Shown: positions 62,101 through 64,000 of the stretch, one piece after another | How the letters are laid out: every line of letters starts with the position of its first letter | How positions within the stretch are numbered: position 1 is the first letter of the stretch | Source of the DNA: Pomphorhynchus laevis | Taxonomy: Eukaryota > Acanthocephala > Palaeacanthocephala > Echinorhynchida > Pomphorhynchidae | Assembly: GCA_012934845.2 (NCBI GenBank) | Contig: WNNJ02000623.1 | Span: 1 to 64,000, forward strand | Length of the DNA stretch: 64,000 bases | Direction: 5' to 3' | Position numbers and translations under genes: made by a program | The notes under the pieces: generated by a model | Database searches by the model: none | What the model was told of the DNA's origin: nothing | What the model saw: only the letters and a program-made list of their open reading frames with translations

Positions 62101-62919
62101 TGCTACCTAGCACGGAATGGACACCTGTTGAAATTTGTCGTTTGGATTTACACACCTGTGCGAAATGACCCAACTTCCCGCAAGTACGACAAGTGATATT
62201 CTTAGCAGGACATCGATCTCGTTTGTGAATTGTATCTCCACAAAAGTAGCATTTGCGACGTTCTACCGAGTTACATTGTATTTGACAAGGAAGTTCTTCT
62301 TGTATATTTTCATGTAGTTCATTTATGGTCATCGATTCACAACCCATATTTAAGTTTGATTGTTCTGTGAAATGGCTTGCTTGAGTATGCGCGTCTTCCA
62401 AAGTTCGTGCAAGCTCGTACGCCTTGGCTTTATTGTGTACCGCAGCTTCAAGCAGGCGTTGCCGAATTATCGGTGAGTTGATTCCTGCGACAAACGTGTC
62501 GCGTAAAAATAAATCTCGATGATTTTGAGCTGTTACAGCCTCGAATGGACATTCACGACCCAGAGATTCGATATGCCTTATGAATTAATCGATTGTTTGG
62601 TTGGGCGATTGGCGCTGATTACGCAATTGATGTCGCAGAAACAAATCCGTTTTCGATTTGACGTACGTAGTAGATAACGTCGATAACGCGTCTTCGTAAG
62701 TTTCCGTTTCTCGAAAAAGGTCGTAAACCTCCGCTGAAACCAGGTTCGTTAAAATGTGAAATTTGTCACTATCGGACGGTGACTCTAAGGACGAAATGAA
62801 TGTCTTGAAACGTATGAGCCAATATCTCCAGGTGCGCTCGGCATTCGTGTCATCAGGATGCAATTCCAAGATGTTTGGCTTCAAGATCTTGTCCATGGTA
62901 ACAGTGTATTAGAATAAAT

Positions 62920-63003
62920 TGTACCGAGTAAATTCAAGCAGAGAAGAATAGGCTTTATTCTAATACATCTAGAATAAACGGTCAAAAGGTAAGTATCATT
63001 ACA
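62920..63003 (-). repeat. 5' LTR of Ty3/gypsy element
   Basis: 84 bp, four differences from the 3' LTR. The segment just inside it (62905-62918, tgtattagaataaa) is the exact reverse complement of a segment within the LTR. Confidence 0.88.
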
Positions 63004-63008
63004 GTTCT
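63004..63008. repeat. 5-bp target duplication of Ty3/gypsy element, right
   Basis: gttct, matching 59047-59051. Confidence 0.8.
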
Positions 63009-64000
63009 CCAACCTCACTCCATCCAAATCTCCGTGCTTCCTATCTTTCTGTCCGCCGTTTCCATCTCATTCTTATGCGATCTAAACGTACTCTCTTTCG
63101 GCGAAATCAACTTGAGTCCTCTTCCAACTCTTAATCTCATTGGAAAATCTTAAATTCAATTTTTTCACGATCATCTACCCCTTGCAACATAAATCCTGAT
63201 GAATTTTTCTCTTATCTGCAATCTAAGCTATCTAATTTAATTTCCGTTTTACCCATATTTCCCTTGTATCCTCTCATCTCTTTAAATACTTCCCTCCCGG
63301 AGCTATTTCGCTTTCTTCCCGTTTCGTCTGACGAAGTTTCTTCGGTTCTTCTGTCATTACCTAATAAAATCTCTCCTTCTTACACAATTCCCACCTATTT
63401 GCTTAAAAAATCTACTCATCTATCTCACCCTTCCTAACCACTTTGTTCAACTTGTCTATCCGCAGCCGCGCATTTTCTTCCTACTGGAAATGCGCCACTG
63501 TTCGCCCTCTTCTCAAATAGTCATCTCTCGACCCTTCACTACCATTTTCGTACGGTTCTATCTCACTTCTTTACCCCTCTCTAAACTCCTTAAGCGTCTC
63601 GTTCTCAAGCAAGTTAATACATATATCTTTTCCTCCAACTTATTTCTTCCCTTTCAAGCCGCTTTTCGCTCTAATCACTATACTGAAATGGCATATCTTA
63701 AAGTTTATAACGACTTACTCATTTCGCGCGATCAAAAATTATATAGTGTCATAGTTTCTCTTGATCTATCATCTGCTTTCGACATTGTCGATCACTCGAT
63801 TCTTCTCCATCGTCTTCATCATGATTACGGCTTCTTTTTACACACTGTGACTTGGTTTTCTTCATATCTGTCAAACCGTACTTTTCACGTTTGTTCTAAC
63901 TCTTCTCTCTCGCATCCTTCTCCCATCCAGTCCGGTATTCCACAAGGCTCCGTATTAGGCCCTTTGCTTTTCTCTCTTTTTGGTGATTTGTCTTCTATTT
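63009..64000 (+). mobile_element. L2-like family A, copy 3 (3' part, runs off window)
   Basis: Continues copy 3 after the LTR element: linker (about 63009-63130), RT fingers (63300-63600) and palm (63650-64000: AFRSNHYTEMAYLKVYNDLL, VIVSLDLSSAFDIVDHSILL, IPQGSVLGPLLFSLFGDLSS). It lacks the fold-back lesion of copies 1 and 2 and keeps the roughly 60 coding bases that they lost (near 63600-63655). Several other stops are present. Cut by the window edge. Confidence 0.85.

Larger units (their letters stand above)
59052..63003 (-). mobile_element. Ty3/gypsy-type LTR element, CsRn1-like (fossil copy)
   Basis: A 3.95 kb minus-strand element inside L2-A copy 3, with 84-bp LTRs (62920-63003 and 59052-59135; four differences) and a 5-bp duplication. 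In order: gag with two Cys-Cys-His-Cys knuckles (about 62250-62100), aspartic protease (LIDTGSALNLI), RT (PFGLTNAVPAFQRV, TYAYLDDVVIG), RNase H (TIETDASERSIGACLS), and integrase (HPGITRLWHFVQKRNLPFSL, FERLSMDFKGPIP). A purine-rich tract lies beside the 3' LTR. The integrase wording matches the CsRn1 lineage of flatworms and insects. The copy is broken, with about three breaks; LTR divergence near 5% suggests moderate age. Confidence 0.9.

Overview
This 64 kb window is AT-rich eukaryotic DNA made almost entirely of transposable-element copies, many nested, inverted or truncated. I could identify no host protein gene, rRNA or ordinary tRNA. The mix points to an invertebrate animal: L2/CR1-type LINEs, an RTE LINE, a LINE with a restriction-like endonuclease, Penelope-like elements (PLEs), hammerhead-ribozyme repeats, a tRNA-derived SINE and a CsRn1-type Ty3/gypsy element. 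A flatworm or another lophotrochozoan is my best guess, held weakly because it rests on transposon lineages.

Layout. 1-9.97 kb: two related L2-like families, A and B, head to head around 4.04-4.12 kb, then L2 fragments. 9.97-17.1 kb: several CR1-like copies (family C), including a nearly full-length one on the minus strand (12.8-16.9 kb). 17.6-22.2 kb: a second, nearly full-length family A copy on the plus strand, about 99.7% identical to the first over its endonuclease frame. 22.2-25.0 kb: a head-to-tail trimer of a tRNA-like SINE, a large inverted repeat, an unidentified 181-residue ORF and a fourth SINE. 26.1-27.6 kb: an RTE LINE with clear target-site duplications, inside a retropepsin relic. 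27.7-30.7 kb: a minus-strand LINE of the restriction-like-endonuclease group, with a 36-copy 19-bp array just upstream of its first ORF. 31.5-34.9 kb: a CR1-like LINE (family E). 35.0-37.0 kb: a PLE reverse transcriptase followed by a pseudoknot-forming segment. 38.5-42.2 kb: a LINE with zinc-knuckle ORF1 (family F). 42.6-43.3 kb: a PLE GIY-YIG tail with a hammerhead. 46.4-49.3 kb: an old minus-strand LINE (D) split by a hammerhead-like insertion. 50.1-52.0 kb: four hammerhead units in a tandem and inverted array. 52.0-53.8 kb: a second PLE RT copy. 54.4-56.8 kb: CR1-like fragments. 56.8-64.0 kb: a third family A copy interrupted by the Ty3/gypsy element.

The strongest unusual signal is self-cleaving-type RNA. 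Four complete hammerheads with a self-complementary stem III (ACGCGU) lie in 430-470 bp units at 50-52 kb, another is in a PLE 3' region at 43.2 kb, and three hammerhead-like cores lie in a 537-bp insertion flanked by a 12-bp duplication at 47.4 kb. These resemble the non-autonomous hammerhead elements (retrozymes) thought to use PLE machinery, and PLE remains lie beside them. A second theme is sequence exchange: the two inverted family A copies are nearly identical over about 3.27 kb but diverge on both sides within the element, as gene conversion would leave them.
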